A stretch of 64,000 nucleotides of DNA from positions 455,592 through 519,591 of the forward strand of contig NZ_JACZEP010000003.1 in NCBI RefSeq assembly GCF_014863355.1, read 5' to 3'. The notes below the pieces were generated by a model. It saw only the letters and a list, made by a program, of their open reading frames with translations. It was not told the origin of the DNA and did no database searches. The stretch comes from Aminobacter carboxidus. Lineage in GTDB: Bacteria; Pseudomonadota; Alphaproteobacteria; Rhizobiales; Rhizobiaceae. Of this stretch, positions 1-7,564 are shown in pieces; positions within the stretch are counted from its first letter, which is position 1; the number at the start of each line of letters is the position of its first letter. Made by a program: the position numbers and the translations under genes.

Positions 1-185
1 GCCGGGTCGCCGCACAGCGAATAGCAGCGGGCGCGGCCACTCGGCAGGCGGAAATTGAGGTGCGCGCCGGCCTGCCAGGCCGGCAGGCGCTCGCCATGTG
101 GCGAGACCAGCCGATAGGCCGAGACCCTTGCGGTGAGCGTCCTGATTTCTGCGACCTGCAGCAGGATTTCCGGCCTGGAAAGCAT
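1..185 (-). CDS. PDR/VanB-type oxidoreductase (Rieske oxygenase reductase), N-terminal part only
   Basis: The reverse strand from an ATG at 185 encodes about 61 residues before the window ends. The visible part starts MLSRPEILLQVAEI and contains WQAGAHLNFRLPSGRAR followed by CYSLCGD. This is the beta-barrel FMN/FAD-binding start of phthalate-dioxygenase-reductase-like proteins, in which an Arg-x-Tyr-Ser-Leu motif binds the flavin. Such proteins carry an NAD domain and a C-terminal plant-type 2Fe-2S domain, both outside the window here, and pass electrons from NAD(P)H to a Rieske oxygenase. It lies just downstream of the Rieske oxygenase gene on the same strand with a Shine-Dalgarno-like AGGAG before the start, so the two are probably one operon. 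The family call is good; the partner and substrate are inferred from the neighbour. Confidence 0.75.
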   Translation of the reverse strand, partial: MLSRPEILLQVAEIRTLTARVSAYRLVSPHGERLPAWQAGAHLNFRLPSGRARCYSLCGDP

Positions 186-209
186 GGTGTGGCTCCTGTC
201 TTGGGAGGA

Positions 210-1409
210 TCAGGCGCCCATCTGGCGGGCGTACCACCTGACGTAGCGGTCGACGTTCTGCTCCTTCAGCGGCGAGTAGGGTCCGGGCTGGAAACCCGGC
301 GAGGTTATGCCGATCCACTGGCGCCGGCAGATTTCCCAGTCTTCCGACATCACCTCGTCGTGGAAAGCGGCGACCTTCTCGGGATCGTAGTCGCGGCCCT
401 CGACCGCGTTCTGGTCGACCAGCCAGTAGCCGCGCACGATGGTCTTGGTCGGCGACACCGGGGTGATGCGCACGGTGTGGGCATAGTCGGAATTGGCGTG
501 GCACCAGAAGTTGATGTTAGTGTTGGCGCGTGCCGTACCCATGTCGGGGTCTAAGAAACCGGCCATCAGCACGTCGCAGACCAGCTGCCCGTCGGGGCTT
601 TCGGTGACCATGCCCTTGCGCACCGGCGTGCGGTTGGCACGAAACCACTCGGCGGTGTAGTCGGACGAGGTGTTGACGCGGGCCGTGTCGAGACCAGCCT
701 TTTCCCAGCGGATGGCGCAATCGGCGAGGCGCTCCGATATCTCGTCGGTGAGGTCTGGATTGTCGTTTTCGGTGTCGTACTGCACCGATACATAGCCGTG
801 GTGATTGGCCTCGCAGTGATAGCACTCGCGGTTGTTCTCAACGACGAGCTTCCAGTTCAGGTCGAGCTCGTAGTCGCGGATCAACGCAATCTTGGCGCGG
901 TTCATGCCTTGTGACTTCAGGATCGGCGACAGGTGGTCGCGCAGCTCGTGAAACGGCGAGGGCGTGTCGGAGAGGTTGACGAAGATCAGCCCGTCGAACT
1001 CCTCGGCATGCACGCGCTTGAGGCCATGCTCGGCCTTGTCGAAGTCCTCGCCCATCATCGGCGCGCCGATAAGCTGACCGTCATGGGCATAAGACCAGGA
1101 ATGATAGGGGCAGACCAGCCGCGTTGCCTTGCCCTTTTCCTTGGTACAGATGATCGAACCACGATGGCGGCAGACATTGTGGTGGGCATGCACCTTGCCG
1201 TCGCGATCGCGCACCACCACAACCGGCGCGGCGCCGACAGTGAGCGTCATGTAGTCGCCCGACTTGGGCAGCTCGATGGAATGTCCGGCGAAGAACCAGT
1301 TGTTGCGGAAGATCCGCTCCTGCTCTTCGGCGAAGATTTCGGCGTTGATGTAGAAGTCGCGTGGCAGGCCGTAGCCCGGCCGATAGCCATTGAGCCAGTG
1401 AACGTTCAT
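210..1409 (-). CDS. Rieske non-heme iron oxygenase, alpha subunit (probable quaternary-amine demethylase)
   Basis: The protein is 399 residues from the ATG at 1409, which follows a good GGGAGG ribosome site; a longer reading to 1469 adds 20 unlikely residues. The Rieske cluster ligands are Cys80-x-His82 and Cys100-x-x-His103 (CRHRG ... CPYHSW). The mononuclear iron site is in ENNRECYHCEANH, with His198 and His203; the third ligand is probably an Asp in the C-terminal helix near EDWEI. This pattern is typical of GbcA/stachydrine-demethylase/choline-monooxygenase-like proteins, which hydroxylate an N-methyl group so that formaldehyde is lost. The reductase gene follows directly. A GlxA-type regulator nearby, as found for betaine catabolism in Pseudomonas (GbdR), supports a betaine-like substrate, but the exact compound is inference. 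Confidence 0.85.
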   Translation of the reverse strand: MNVHWLNGYRPGYGLPRDFYINAEIFAEEQERIFRNNWFFAGHSIELPKSGDYMTLTVGAAPVVVVRDRDGKVHAHHNVCRHRGSIICTKEKGKATRLVCPYHSWSYAHDGQLIGAPMMGEDFDKAEHGLKRVHAEEFDGLIFVNLSDTPSPFHELRDHLSPILKSQGMNRAKIALIRDYELDLNWKLVVENNRECYHCEANHHGYVSVQYDTENDNPDLTDEISERLADCAIRWEKAGLDTARVNTSSDYTAEWFRANRTPVRKGMVTESPDGQLVCDVLMAGFLDPDMGTARANTNINFWCHANSDYAHTVRITPVSPTKTIVRGYWLVDQNAVEGRDYDPEKVAAFHDEVMSEDWEICRRQWIGITSPGFQPGPYSPLKEQNVDRYVRWYARQMGA

Positions 1410-1512
1410 TGCGGCGCCTCCCAGTGCTTGCTTGAGGCGGATTAGAATTGTTCTTGTCTGCGCCCGCAAACGCGATTACCTTGGGGGAAGGCCAAGAAAA
1501 ACTAATGGTGCC
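1410..1512. promoter_or_regulatory. Divergent promoter region between Rieske oxygenase and LysR genes
   Basis: These 103 bases separate the start codons of the divergent oxygenase and LysR genes. LysR proteins commonly control a divergently transcribed neighbour from such a region. I could not pick a convincing -35/-10 pair or an operator, so the claim rests on gene arrangement only. Confidence 0.4.
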
Positions 1513-2397
1513 ATGGCAACTGCCCGACCTCCGCTGAACTGGCTCCGGGCATTCGAGGCCGCCGCCCGGCTTGGCAGCTTTGCCGGCGCTGCCAGCGAGC
1601 TCAACGTCACCCCGTCGGCGATTTCCCAGCATATCCGGGCTTTGGAACTGCGCCTCGGCAAGGAGCTGTTCGACCGCCATGCCAATGGCGTCAGACTGAC
1701 TGACCGCGGCCGCATCTATGCCGAAGACCTCGGCCGGGCCTTTGCGCTGATCGACGAGGCAACCGCCAAGCTCGCCGGGCGCGGCACGCGCGAGATGCTG
1801 GTCGTGCATGTGCCGACCTCGTTCGCCAGCCAGTGGATCGCGCCGCGGCTCGACCTGTTTCGCGCCCAGCATCCGACCATCGATCTCAGGCTGACAGCGC
1901 TCGACCACGGCGAGGGCAAGGTCGACGCGGCGATCGAGTTCGGCTGGGGCAACTGGCCAAAGCGCGAAGCGATGCTGCTTTTGCGCGACGAAACCTTTCC
2001 CGTCTGCGCGCCGAAATATGCCGAGACATTGAACTCGCCTGAAGACCTCAGGGCTCGCGACCTGCTGCATGTGCCGGGCTATGACGAAGACTGGGATACT
2101 TGGCTAGCCCATGTCGGCGTCACCGGCATCGACACCTCGGCCGGTTCATTCTTCGACCAGTCGATCATGGGCATTCGTGCCGCGGTCGAAGGCAAGGGCG
2201 TGTTGCTCGGCAGGACGGCGCTCATCGAACGTGAGCTTGCGAGCGGCCTGCTTGTCGCGCCTTTCAAACAGCGTCTGCGCGGTGCTGGCTCCTACTGGTT
2301 CCTGACCACGCCGCAAAAGGCGAATACACCAAAGGTGAGCGCATTCCGTGACTGGCTGTTGTCCATGACTGCACCTGCCGCGACCGTCGGAGACTGA
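1513..2397 (+). CDS. LysR-family transcriptional regulator (GcvA-like)
   Basis: A protein of 294 residues starting at ATG 1513 (MATARPPLNWLRAFEAA). Residues about 8-65 are the winged helix-turn-helix, with the GcvA-subgroup wording LNWLRAFEAAARLGSF and LNVTPSAISQHIRALE. The rest is the two-lobed inducer-binding domain. An in-frame upstream start at 1432 would add 27 residues and overlap the divergent gene's promoter, so it is rejected. It is transcribed away from the Rieske oxygenase gene and probably controls it. The ribosome site is weak (AAGAAA). The effector is not predictable from sequence. Confidence 0.88.
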   Translation: MATARPPLNWLRAFEAAARLGSFAGAASELNVTPSAISQHIRALELRLGKELFDRHANGVRLTDRGRIYAEDLGRAFALIDEATAKLAGRGTREMLVVHVPTSFASQWIAPRLDLFRAQHPTIDLRLTALDHGEGKVDAAIEFGWGNWPKREAMLLLRDETFPVCAPKYAETLNSPEDLRARDLLHVPGYDEDWDTWLAHVGVTGIDTSAGSFFDQSIMGIRAAVEGKGVLLGRTALIERELASGLLVAPFKQRLRGAGSYWFLTTPQKANTPKVSAFRDWLLSMTAPAATVGD

Positions 2398-2424
2398 GCC
2401 CGGATCATCTCCGGCGGTGGCCGC

Positions 2425-2450
2425 CACAAATTGCAATGTTGCATTTTGTG
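2425..2450. promoter_or_regulatory. 12-bp near-perfect inverted repeat upstream of the GlxA-type regulator
   Basis: CACAAATTGCAA and TTGCATTTTGTG are inverted arms (11 of 12 pairs) separated by two bases. A further related half, CCAATTTGTG, follows 12 bases downstream. The element sits between the LysR gene and the GlxA-type gene, about 80 bases before the latter's start, where an operator would be expected. Which protein binds it is unknown; autoregulation is the simplest guess. Confidence 0.45.
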
Positions 2451-2531
2451 TTATTTTGCGCCAATTTGTGACCCGGCGGTTTTTGGCTGTGGAGTCGAGC
2501 TCCCGCCTGCCGTATGCGCCGGGAGGGCCAC

Positions 2532-3587
2532 ATGAACGCACCGAGCAAGCCCACGGTCTTCGATGTCGGAGCCCGTTGGCCAGGTGGCGGCCTGGTCCAG
2601 CGCCAGGCGCTGCGACATCAGGCGGCGCAAGCGTCGGCCGGGTTCTCCATCCTGCTCTTGCAGGGCTTTTCCCAGCTCTGCCTGTCGTCACTGGTCGAGC
2701 CGCTGCGGCTCGCCAATGCGCTGTCTGGCACCGAGCTGTTCCGCTGGAAGCTCGTCAGCCTCGACGGCCGCTCGGTGGCGAGCGCCAGCGGGATTTCGGT
2801 CGAGGTATCGGGCAGTTTCGCCGAGGCCGCGAAGGCGCTGCCGTTCGAGTCGCAGGCGGCGGTGGCGATCTGCGCCGGGGAAGGAGTGGAGCGGCATGGC
2901 TCGCAGGATCTGCGCGCCTGCCTGCGCCGCATCGCCCGGGCCCAACTGCCGGTCTATGCCTTGGGTACGGCGACGTGGCTGCTCGCCGATGCCGGCTTGC
3001 TCGGTGATGCCCGCTGCACCATCCACTGGGGCAAGATGGCGGCTTTGTCCGAGACCTTCTACGACCTTGCCATCGACGATGCTCTGTTCGTACGCGACGG
3101 CCAGATCATCACCTGTGCCGGCGAACTGGCTGCCTTCGACCTTGCCATCGACATCGTGCAGGAGCGCTGCGGTACCGAGCTGGCGCGCAGCATCTGCCAG
3201 CATGTCACCGCCGACCGCTGGCGTGACGGTGCTTCCTGCCAGTCGGTGCCGCCGGGCCTGCGCTATGGCAGCACCGGCAAGAAGCTGCTGCGCATCATCC
3301 AGCTGATGGAAAAGCACATCGAGGAGCCGCTGTCGCTGGAGGAGATCTCGGTCCAGGTGTCGTTGTCGCGGCGCCAGATCGAGCGACTGTTCGAGCGGCA
3401 TCTCGCGACGACGCCGTGGCAGCATTATCTCGGCCTGCGCCTCGCAAAGGCGCGCCAGCTGATCGAGCTCACCGCGATGCCAATCATGGACATCGCGGTC
3501 GCTTGCGGCTTTGTTTCGTCATCGCATTTCTCGAAGAGCTTTCGTGACCATTTCAAGGTGCTGCCCAGCAAGGTCCGCGCGGCATAG
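2532..3587 (+). CDS. GlxA-family transcriptional regulator (DJ-1/PfpI-like domain plus AraC HTH)
   Basis: A protein of 351 residues from ATG 2532, preceded by GGGAGGG. Residues about 25-200 form a DJ-1/PfpI (class I glutamine-amidotransferase-like) sensor domain beginning FSILLLQGFSQLCLSS. Residues about 245-345 carry the two AraC helix-turn-helix units, with LSLEEISVQVSLSRRQIERLF and the second signature PIMDIAVACGFVSSSHFSKS. Characterised relatives include GbdR, CdhR and ArgR, which sense quaternary amines or arginine. Together with the nearby Rieske demethylase genes this suggests a betaine-type sensor, but no experiment is implied. An earlier in-frame ATG at 2514 lacks a ribosome site. 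Confidence 0.88.
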   Translation: MNAPSKPTVFDVGARWPGGGLVQRQALRHQAAQASAGFSILLLQGFSQLCLSSLVEPLRLANALSGTELFRWKLVSLDGRSVASASGISVEVSGSFAEAAKALPFESQAAVAICAGEGVERHGSQDLRACLRRIARAQLPVYALGTATWLLADAGLLGDARCTIHWGKMAALSETFYDLAIDDALFVRDGQIITCAGELAAFDLAIDIVQERCGTELARSICQHVTADRWRDGASCQSVPPGLRYGSTGKKLLRIIQLMEKHIEEPLSLEEISVQVSLSRRQIERLFERHLATTPWQHYLGLRLAKARQLIELTAMPIMDIAVACGFVSSSHFSKSFRDHFKVLPSKVRAA

Positions 3588-3618
3588 CCGCGGCCCGAGG
3601 CACGACATTGACAGCTGA

Positions 3619-3641
3619 ATTAATCAGTGTGGCTGATTAAT
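3619..3641. promoter_or_regulatory. 23-bp dyad operator candidate (LysR-type) upstream of the GlpD-like gene
   Basis: The arms ATTAATCAG and CTGATTAAT are perfectly inverted around the 5-base spacer TGTGG. The element lies about 230 bases before the GlpD-like start. A second copy with 19 of 23 identical positions lies at 7381-7403, just upstream of the LysR gene of this island. AT-rich dyads of this size are typical LysR-type boxes. The shared site implies that the LysR protein encoded at 6399-7361 controls both transcription units. Confidence 0.6.
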
Positions 3642-3869
3642 GGTCTAAGATTTGCAATTTGCCGATCAATCCTTCGCGTTGCTAAAACCTGAGCGCCGCA
3701 TAAGAGGGGCGTGCGGTCGGCAGCAAGACAACCAGTGGACAGCTCATATGTCCCACGGCCAGTTTTCATCACCTGAGAATTTTCAAGTTCGCTGACACAT
3801 GTGCCGCGATCCATGCCTCTGAAGTGTTCGAGACAAACGCATTGATCGGCGTTGGAAAGTTGGCGGACC

Positions 3870-5408
3870 ATGAGCGAACCATCTGTCGAGATGCTTGAAG
3901 GCCGCACCTTCGACGTGCTCGTTGTCGGCGCCGGTGCCAATGGTTCCGCAACGGCCGAGGCGCTGGCGATTGCCGGCTATGCGGTGTTGCTGGTCGAGAG
4001 ATCGGATTTTGGTAGTGGCACAAGCAGTCGCTCGAGCCGGATGCTGCATTGTGGTTTTCGGTCGCTGGAGGGTGCTGCCGGCAAGTCGTTATGGCAACAT
4101 CTGACGCAACTTCCCGATAGGCTGGCGCTGTTGAAAAGCGCGCGCGAACAGCTTGCGGCGCGTGCCGATTTCGTTGGCGCCATGCCGCACAGGGTCCGAC
4201 CGGTCACCATCGTCATGCCGCTGTTTCGCGGTGGCGTTGGCGGTATGCAGATGGACACAGCTGCTGCGCTTTTGGCGTTGCTCGGCACCGGCGGTATCCC
4301 GCTCGACTACAAGCGCCTGAAAGCCGATAACCTTGACGACTTGCCGTTCGCCGAATGGCTGCTGCCGCGCCATGATCTTGCCGGGGTGGTGACATTCCGC
4401 GATTACGTCTTCGACTGGCCGGAACGCGTTTGCGCCGACCAAGCTCTGGCAGCAGAGCGCCTGGGGGCTGAAGTTCGCAATTACACCTCTGTCAACGCAT
4501 TACGCCAGATGCCTGATGGCCAGTGGAGCGCCACGCTGCGCGACGAGATGAACGGAGCCGAGGCGACGGTTGCCGCGCGAATGGTGCTCAACCTGGCCGG
4601 ACCGTGGATCGACAGCGTGACGGGCCTGGTATCGGCGGAGACGCCGCAACGCATCGCGGCCAGCAAGGGCGTCCAGATCGGCGTCGCGCTGCCTGAGCGA
4701 TACAAGGACCACGGGCTGGTCGCGGCGACGGACAAGGGCGCGTTCGTCTGCATCCCAAGTCAAGGGCTGCACCTGATCGGTGCCACCAACAGCAAGTTCA
4801 CAGGCGATCCATCCAAGGCAGCAGCGACGGATGCCGAGATCAACGACTTGCTTGCGCGTGCAAATGCGCTGTTGCCGGGCATTGGTCTGGACCGCTCGGC
4901 GGTGTGTTATGCCATAGCTGGCGTCCGTCCGGGCAGCCGGGGCTCGTCGGGCCGGATTGTGCACGATCATGCGGCCGATGGTTTACCCGGACTTGTTTCG
5001 GTGACGGGCGGCACTGTCGCGACGTCTCGCCAGACCGCCAAGTCGCTACTCAGGCTGGTTGTCCAACAGCTCAAGGTATCTCGCCCGAAGGCTGGAAGTG
5101 CGCCCCCCAACGTGCTTGAAGCGGGACGCGGCGCCGCTGACGCAACGGCATTTGCCGCTGAGCATGCCAGGACGATAGCCGATGTCGCTCTGCGTCGAAC
5201 CGGTGAGGCCTGGTCGACCGATTTCAACGAACAAACAATTCAGGACATCGCAGCTTCACTGGGCGCCAGCAACGGCTGGGATCAAGCCCGCATCGCCAAG
5301 GCCATATCAGACTTTCGCGCCGAACTGGCCGAACTCTACCGACGCGACCTCGGGTCGGTCTCTTCACCGCAAACAGACATCAGCAGGAGTACAGCATGCC
5401 CTTCGTAA
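3870..5408 (+). CDS. FAD-dependent oxidoreductase, GlpD (glycerol-3-phosphate dehydrogenase)-like
   Basis: A protein of 512 residues from ATG 3870; a TTG at 3852 is a less likely start. The N-terminus holds the FAD-binding Rossmann motif VVGAGANGSATAEALA, followed by the GlpD hallmark GTSSRSSRMLHCGFRSLE. The conserved C-terminal domain of GlpD proteins is seen near the end, with DVALRRTGEAWSTDF. Classical GlpD oxidises sn-glycerol-3-phosphate and feeds electrons to quinone. Here the Cys in place of the usual Gly (LHCG rather than LHGG) and the catabolic neighbours suggest a different 2-hydroxy substrate. It leads a short run with an overlapping tautomerase gene. Confidence 0.8.
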   Translation: MSEPSVEMLEGRTFDVLVVGAGANGSATAEALAIAGYAVLLVERSDFGSGTSSRSSRMLHCGFRSLEGAAGKSLWQHLTQLPDRLALLKSAREQLAARADFVGAMPHRVRPVTIVMPLFRGGVGGMQMDTAAALLALLGTGGIPLDYKRLKADNLDDLPFAEWLLPRHDLAGVVTFRDYVFDWPERVCADQALAAERLGAEVRNYTSVNALRQMPDGQWSATLRDEMNGAEATVAARMVLNLAGPWIDSVTGLVSAETPQRIAASKGVQIGVALPERYKDHGLVAATDKGAFVCIPSQGLHLIGATNSKFTGDPSKAAATDAEINDLLARANALLPGIGLDRSAVCYAIAGVRPGSRGSSGRIVHDHAADGLPGLVSVTGGTVATSRQTAKSLLRLVVQQLKVSRPKAGSAPPNVLEAGRGAADATAFAAEHARTIADVALRRTGEAWSTDFNEQTIQDIAASLGASNGWDQARIAKAISDFRAELAELYRRDLGSVSSPQTDISRSTACPS

Positions 5409-5605
5409 GGATCGAACTCTTTCCCGGCCGCACGCGCGAGCAGAAGGCCGCAGCTGCCAAGGCCGTCACCGAGGCGTTGGTCAATACGCTTGGCGGCATG
5501 GGACCCCAGTCCGTCTACATCACCTTCTGGGAGATGCAGCGCGAGGACTGCGCTGTGGGGGGGCTGCTGAAAGACGAGCCGGCGGCCCCGTCGAAGGGGC
5601 CGTAA
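5396..5605 (+). CDS. 4-oxalocrotonate tautomerase-family protein
   Basis: A 69-residue protein that begins Met-Pro (MPFVRIELFPGRTREQK). Removal of Met exposes the catalytic N-terminal proline that defines the tautomerase superfamily, and the size fits the 60-70 residue 4-OT subgroup. It starts 13 bases before the end of the GlpD-like gene with an AGGAG site, so the two are translationally coupled. Family members move a proton between keto and enol forms, or process unsaturated diacids during aromatic or halogenated-compound breakdown. The real substrate here is unknown. Confidence 0.8.
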   Translation: MPFVRIELFPGRTREQKAAAAKAVTEALVNTLGGMGPQSVYITFWEMQREDCAVGGLLKDEPAAPSKGP

Positions 5606-5626
5606 TCGGCAACGTAAGAACATCTT

Positions 5627-5652
5627 CGCCGGCCAGGTTTGGCCGGCGTTTT
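5627..5652 (+). terminator. Rho-independent terminator between the tautomerase and RraA-like genes
   Basis: The perfect 8-bp stem CGCCGGCC / GGCCGGCG with a 6-base loop is followed by TTTT. It sits 22 bases after the tautomerase stop and just before the RraA-like gene's ribosome site. It probably ends or attenuates the GlpD-like/tautomerase transcript, so the next gene may be expressed at a lower level or from its own start. Confidence 0.7.
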
Positions 5653-5670
5653 GCTTGAAGGGGACGACAA

Positions 5671-6360
5671 ATGACCGAAGAGACGCATGGTTGGGGTTTC
5701 AGGGTACTGAAGCGTTTGCACAAGGTGGATGAAGCGATGGTCGAGCTGTTTCGTCAGCTTCCGGTAGCCATCGTCAGCGATAGCATGTCGCGTATGGCGG
5801 CAGGCGGTAGCCGTATCCGGCCGATGCATGCCGGTGGCAGTTTTGCTGGTCCGGCACTGACCGTGAAGACGCGGCCTGGCGACAACCTCATGGTGCACAA
5901 GGCGATCGATCTCGCCGAACCGGGCGACGTGCTGGTGGTCGACGCAGGTGGTGATCTGACCAATGCGATCATCGGCGAGATGATGGCGGCACATGCGGTC
6001 AACAGAGGGATCGCCGGCATCATCATCAATGGTGCCATCCGCGACAGCAAGGCGATTGGCGAGGCCAGCTTTCCGGTCTATGCGGCCGGCGTCACCCATC
6101 GCGGCCCCTACCGCAATGGTCCTGGCGAGATCAATGTCGAGGTTTCGATCGACGGCATGGTCATCTGTCCGGGCGACCTGGTCATTGGCGACGATGACGG
6201 CATTCTTGCCGTGCCGCATGGCGACGCCGGCGCCCTCTATGCAGTGGCAGCGGCGAAAAAGGCTGAGGAGGATGTGGTCATGGCCAAGATACTCAAGGGC
6301 GCGAATGATCGCTCCTGGGTCGATGCGGAATTGGCGTGCACGCTCTGCCGTTTCACATAA
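5671..6360 (+). CDS. RraA-like / 4-hydroxy-4-methyl-2-oxoglutarate aldolase-family protein
   Basis: A protein of 229 residues whose ATG follows AAGGGG. It shows the RraA/HMG-aldolase fold signatures: VAIVSDSMSRM near the start, GDVLVVDAGGD, the Arg-containing NGAIRDSKAI that binds the pyruvyl carboxylate, and the late VCPGDLVIGDDDG-type segment (here MVICPGDLVIGDDDGILAVP). Enzymes of this family split 4-hydroxy-4-methyl-2-oxoglutarate or 4-carboxy-4-hydroxy-2-oxoadipate to pyruvate, or decarboxylate oxaloacetate; the RNase E inhibitor RraA is a sister group. In this setting an aldolase late in a ring- or diacid-degradation path is more likely than RNA control. A strong hairpin separates it from the gene before. 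Confidence 0.78.
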   Translation: MTEETHGWGFRVLKRLHKVDEAMVELFRQLPVAIVSDSMSRMAAGGSRIRPMHAGGSFAGPALTVKTRPGDNLMVHKAIDLAEPGDVLVVDAGGDLTNAIIGEMMAAHAVNRGIAGIIINGAIRDSKAIGEASFPVYAAGVTHRGPYRNGPGEINVEVSIDGMVICPGDLVIGDDDGILAVPHGDAGALYAVAAAKKAEEDVVMAKILKGANDRSWVDAELACTLCRFT

Positions 6361-6398
6361 GGGGACCGCTCTCCTTGCCTGCCGGCATGTTTTGGTCG

Positions 6399-7361
6399 TC
6401 AGGCAATCTCATCCTCCGGTTCGATCAGTTGGCCTTTGGCTGCGGCGCGCAGCGCGGTCTTGATCAGACGGATGATCTCTATCGAGGCCGGCGGCAATAT
6501 TCTGCCGCGACGCTTGATGATACTGACGTCGCGCCAGACGGTAGGCTCGACAAGCTGACAGAACCGCAGGCTGCTTTCGGGTTTCGGGGCAGACAAAGCG
6601 GGCGTGGTCGTAACACCTAGCCCCGTTTCTATCATCGCCCAGAGTGTTGAATTGGTCGAAACCTCATAACGCGGCAGGCGGATGGATTCCGGCAGGTTCG
6701 GGATCTGCTCGAGCAGCGGGGCAGTTGCCGTATCGACACTCAACCCGATGAAATCCCAGCCGGCGAGCTCTGCCCAACGGACCGGGCCGCCGGTCTGCGC
6801 CAGCGGATGATCGTGGCGGGCCAAAAGGCCAAGCTGATCCCGAAACAGCGGCGTGAATTCGAGCTCCGCGTCCTCGCGCTCCTTGCTACCGACACCGAAA
6901 TCGACCTCGTTCTGACGCACCCTGCGGCGGACATCTGACGAATTTCCGTCACGTACGCGCACGTGGATATCGGGATTGCGGTCGGCCATATCCTTGACAA
7001 TGTCCGGTAGCACCTTGGTGGCTATGGAATAGACCGAGGCGATCGCAACGCGCCGTCGACGCTGGTGCGCGGTGGCGCGGATATCCTGGATGGCGATATC
7101 GAAGTCGCCGACGATCTTTTCGGCAATGGGCAGGAAGTCGCTGGCCTCAGGCGTCAGCGTCACGTTGCGGGTCGTGCGGTCGAACAGGCTCGCTCCAACC
7201 ATGTCTTCGAGCTGTCGTATCGCCATGGTCAGAGCCGGTTGCGAAACATGCAGATCGACGGCAGCGCGGGTAAAGCTCTTGTACCTGCAGACGCTCAAAA
7301 AAGAGCGGATATGCCGAATGCTGACTGTGTAGATGGGAGAGTTTCGAGGCGCTGTGGCCAT
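6399..7361 (-). CDS. LysR-family transcriptional regulator of the catabolic island
   Basis: A protein of 320 residues from ATG 7361 (MATAPRNSPIYTVSIRHIRS); a reading from 7490 would cross the divergent promoter. Residues about 14-75 are the HTH (YKSFTRAAVDLHVSQPALTMAIRQLE), followed by the periplasmic-binding-protein-like effector domain. It is convergent with the RraA-like gene and divergent from the ABC importer operon. A 23-bp dyad begins 20 bases upstream of its start, and a related dyad lies before the GlpD-like gene. This supports autoregulation plus control of both units. The inducer is unknown. Confidence 0.87.
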   Translation of the reverse strand: MATAPRNSPIYTVSIRHIRSFLSVCRYKSFTRAAVDLHVSQPALTMAIRQLEDMVGASLFDRTTRNVTLTPEASDFLPIAEKIVGDFDIAIQDIRATAHQRRRRVAIASVYSIATKVLPDIVKDMADRNPDIHVRVRDGNSSDVRRRVRQNEVDFGVGSKEREDAELEFTPLFRDQLGLLARHDHPLAQTGGPVRWAELAGWDFIGLSVDTATAPLLEQIPNLPESIRLPRYEVSTNSTLWAMIETGLGVTTTPALSAPKPESSLRFCQLVEPTVWRDVSIIKRRGRILPPASIEIIRLIKTALRAAAKGQLIEPEDEIA

Positions 7362-7380
7362 ATTGATTCGTCCATCTTCG

Positions 7381-7403
7381 ATAAATAAGTTTTGCTGATT
7401 AAT
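7381..7403. promoter_or_regulatory. Second copy of the 23-bp dyad, LysR/importer divergent region
   Basis: The arms ATAAATAAG and CTGATTAAT flank TTTTG. The downstream arm is identical to that of the dyad at 3619-3641, and 19 of 23 positions agree overall. It lies 20 bases upstream of the LysR start and about 160 bases before the binding-protein gene, where a LysR protein would repress itself and activate the divergent operon. Confidence 0.6.
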
Positions 7404-7564
7404 AGACGAGTTTTTCAGATTTGAATATCCAATCGCGCTGTTTGATAGTGGTCTCGGTCCTGGATGAAGTGGCGCCGGATTGGTCCGCATGAGGCTGCAT
7501 CCACGAACCTAAATACAAAAACAATCGAGCTGGGGAGAGCGAGATGGAATTGGGGAGGAACAAC

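Noticed and set aside
1081..2070. 329-codon reverse frame overlapping the oxygenase start and the LysR gene
   Set aside because: It runs across the divergent promoter and through two well-supported genes in other frames, and its translation matches nothing recognisable.
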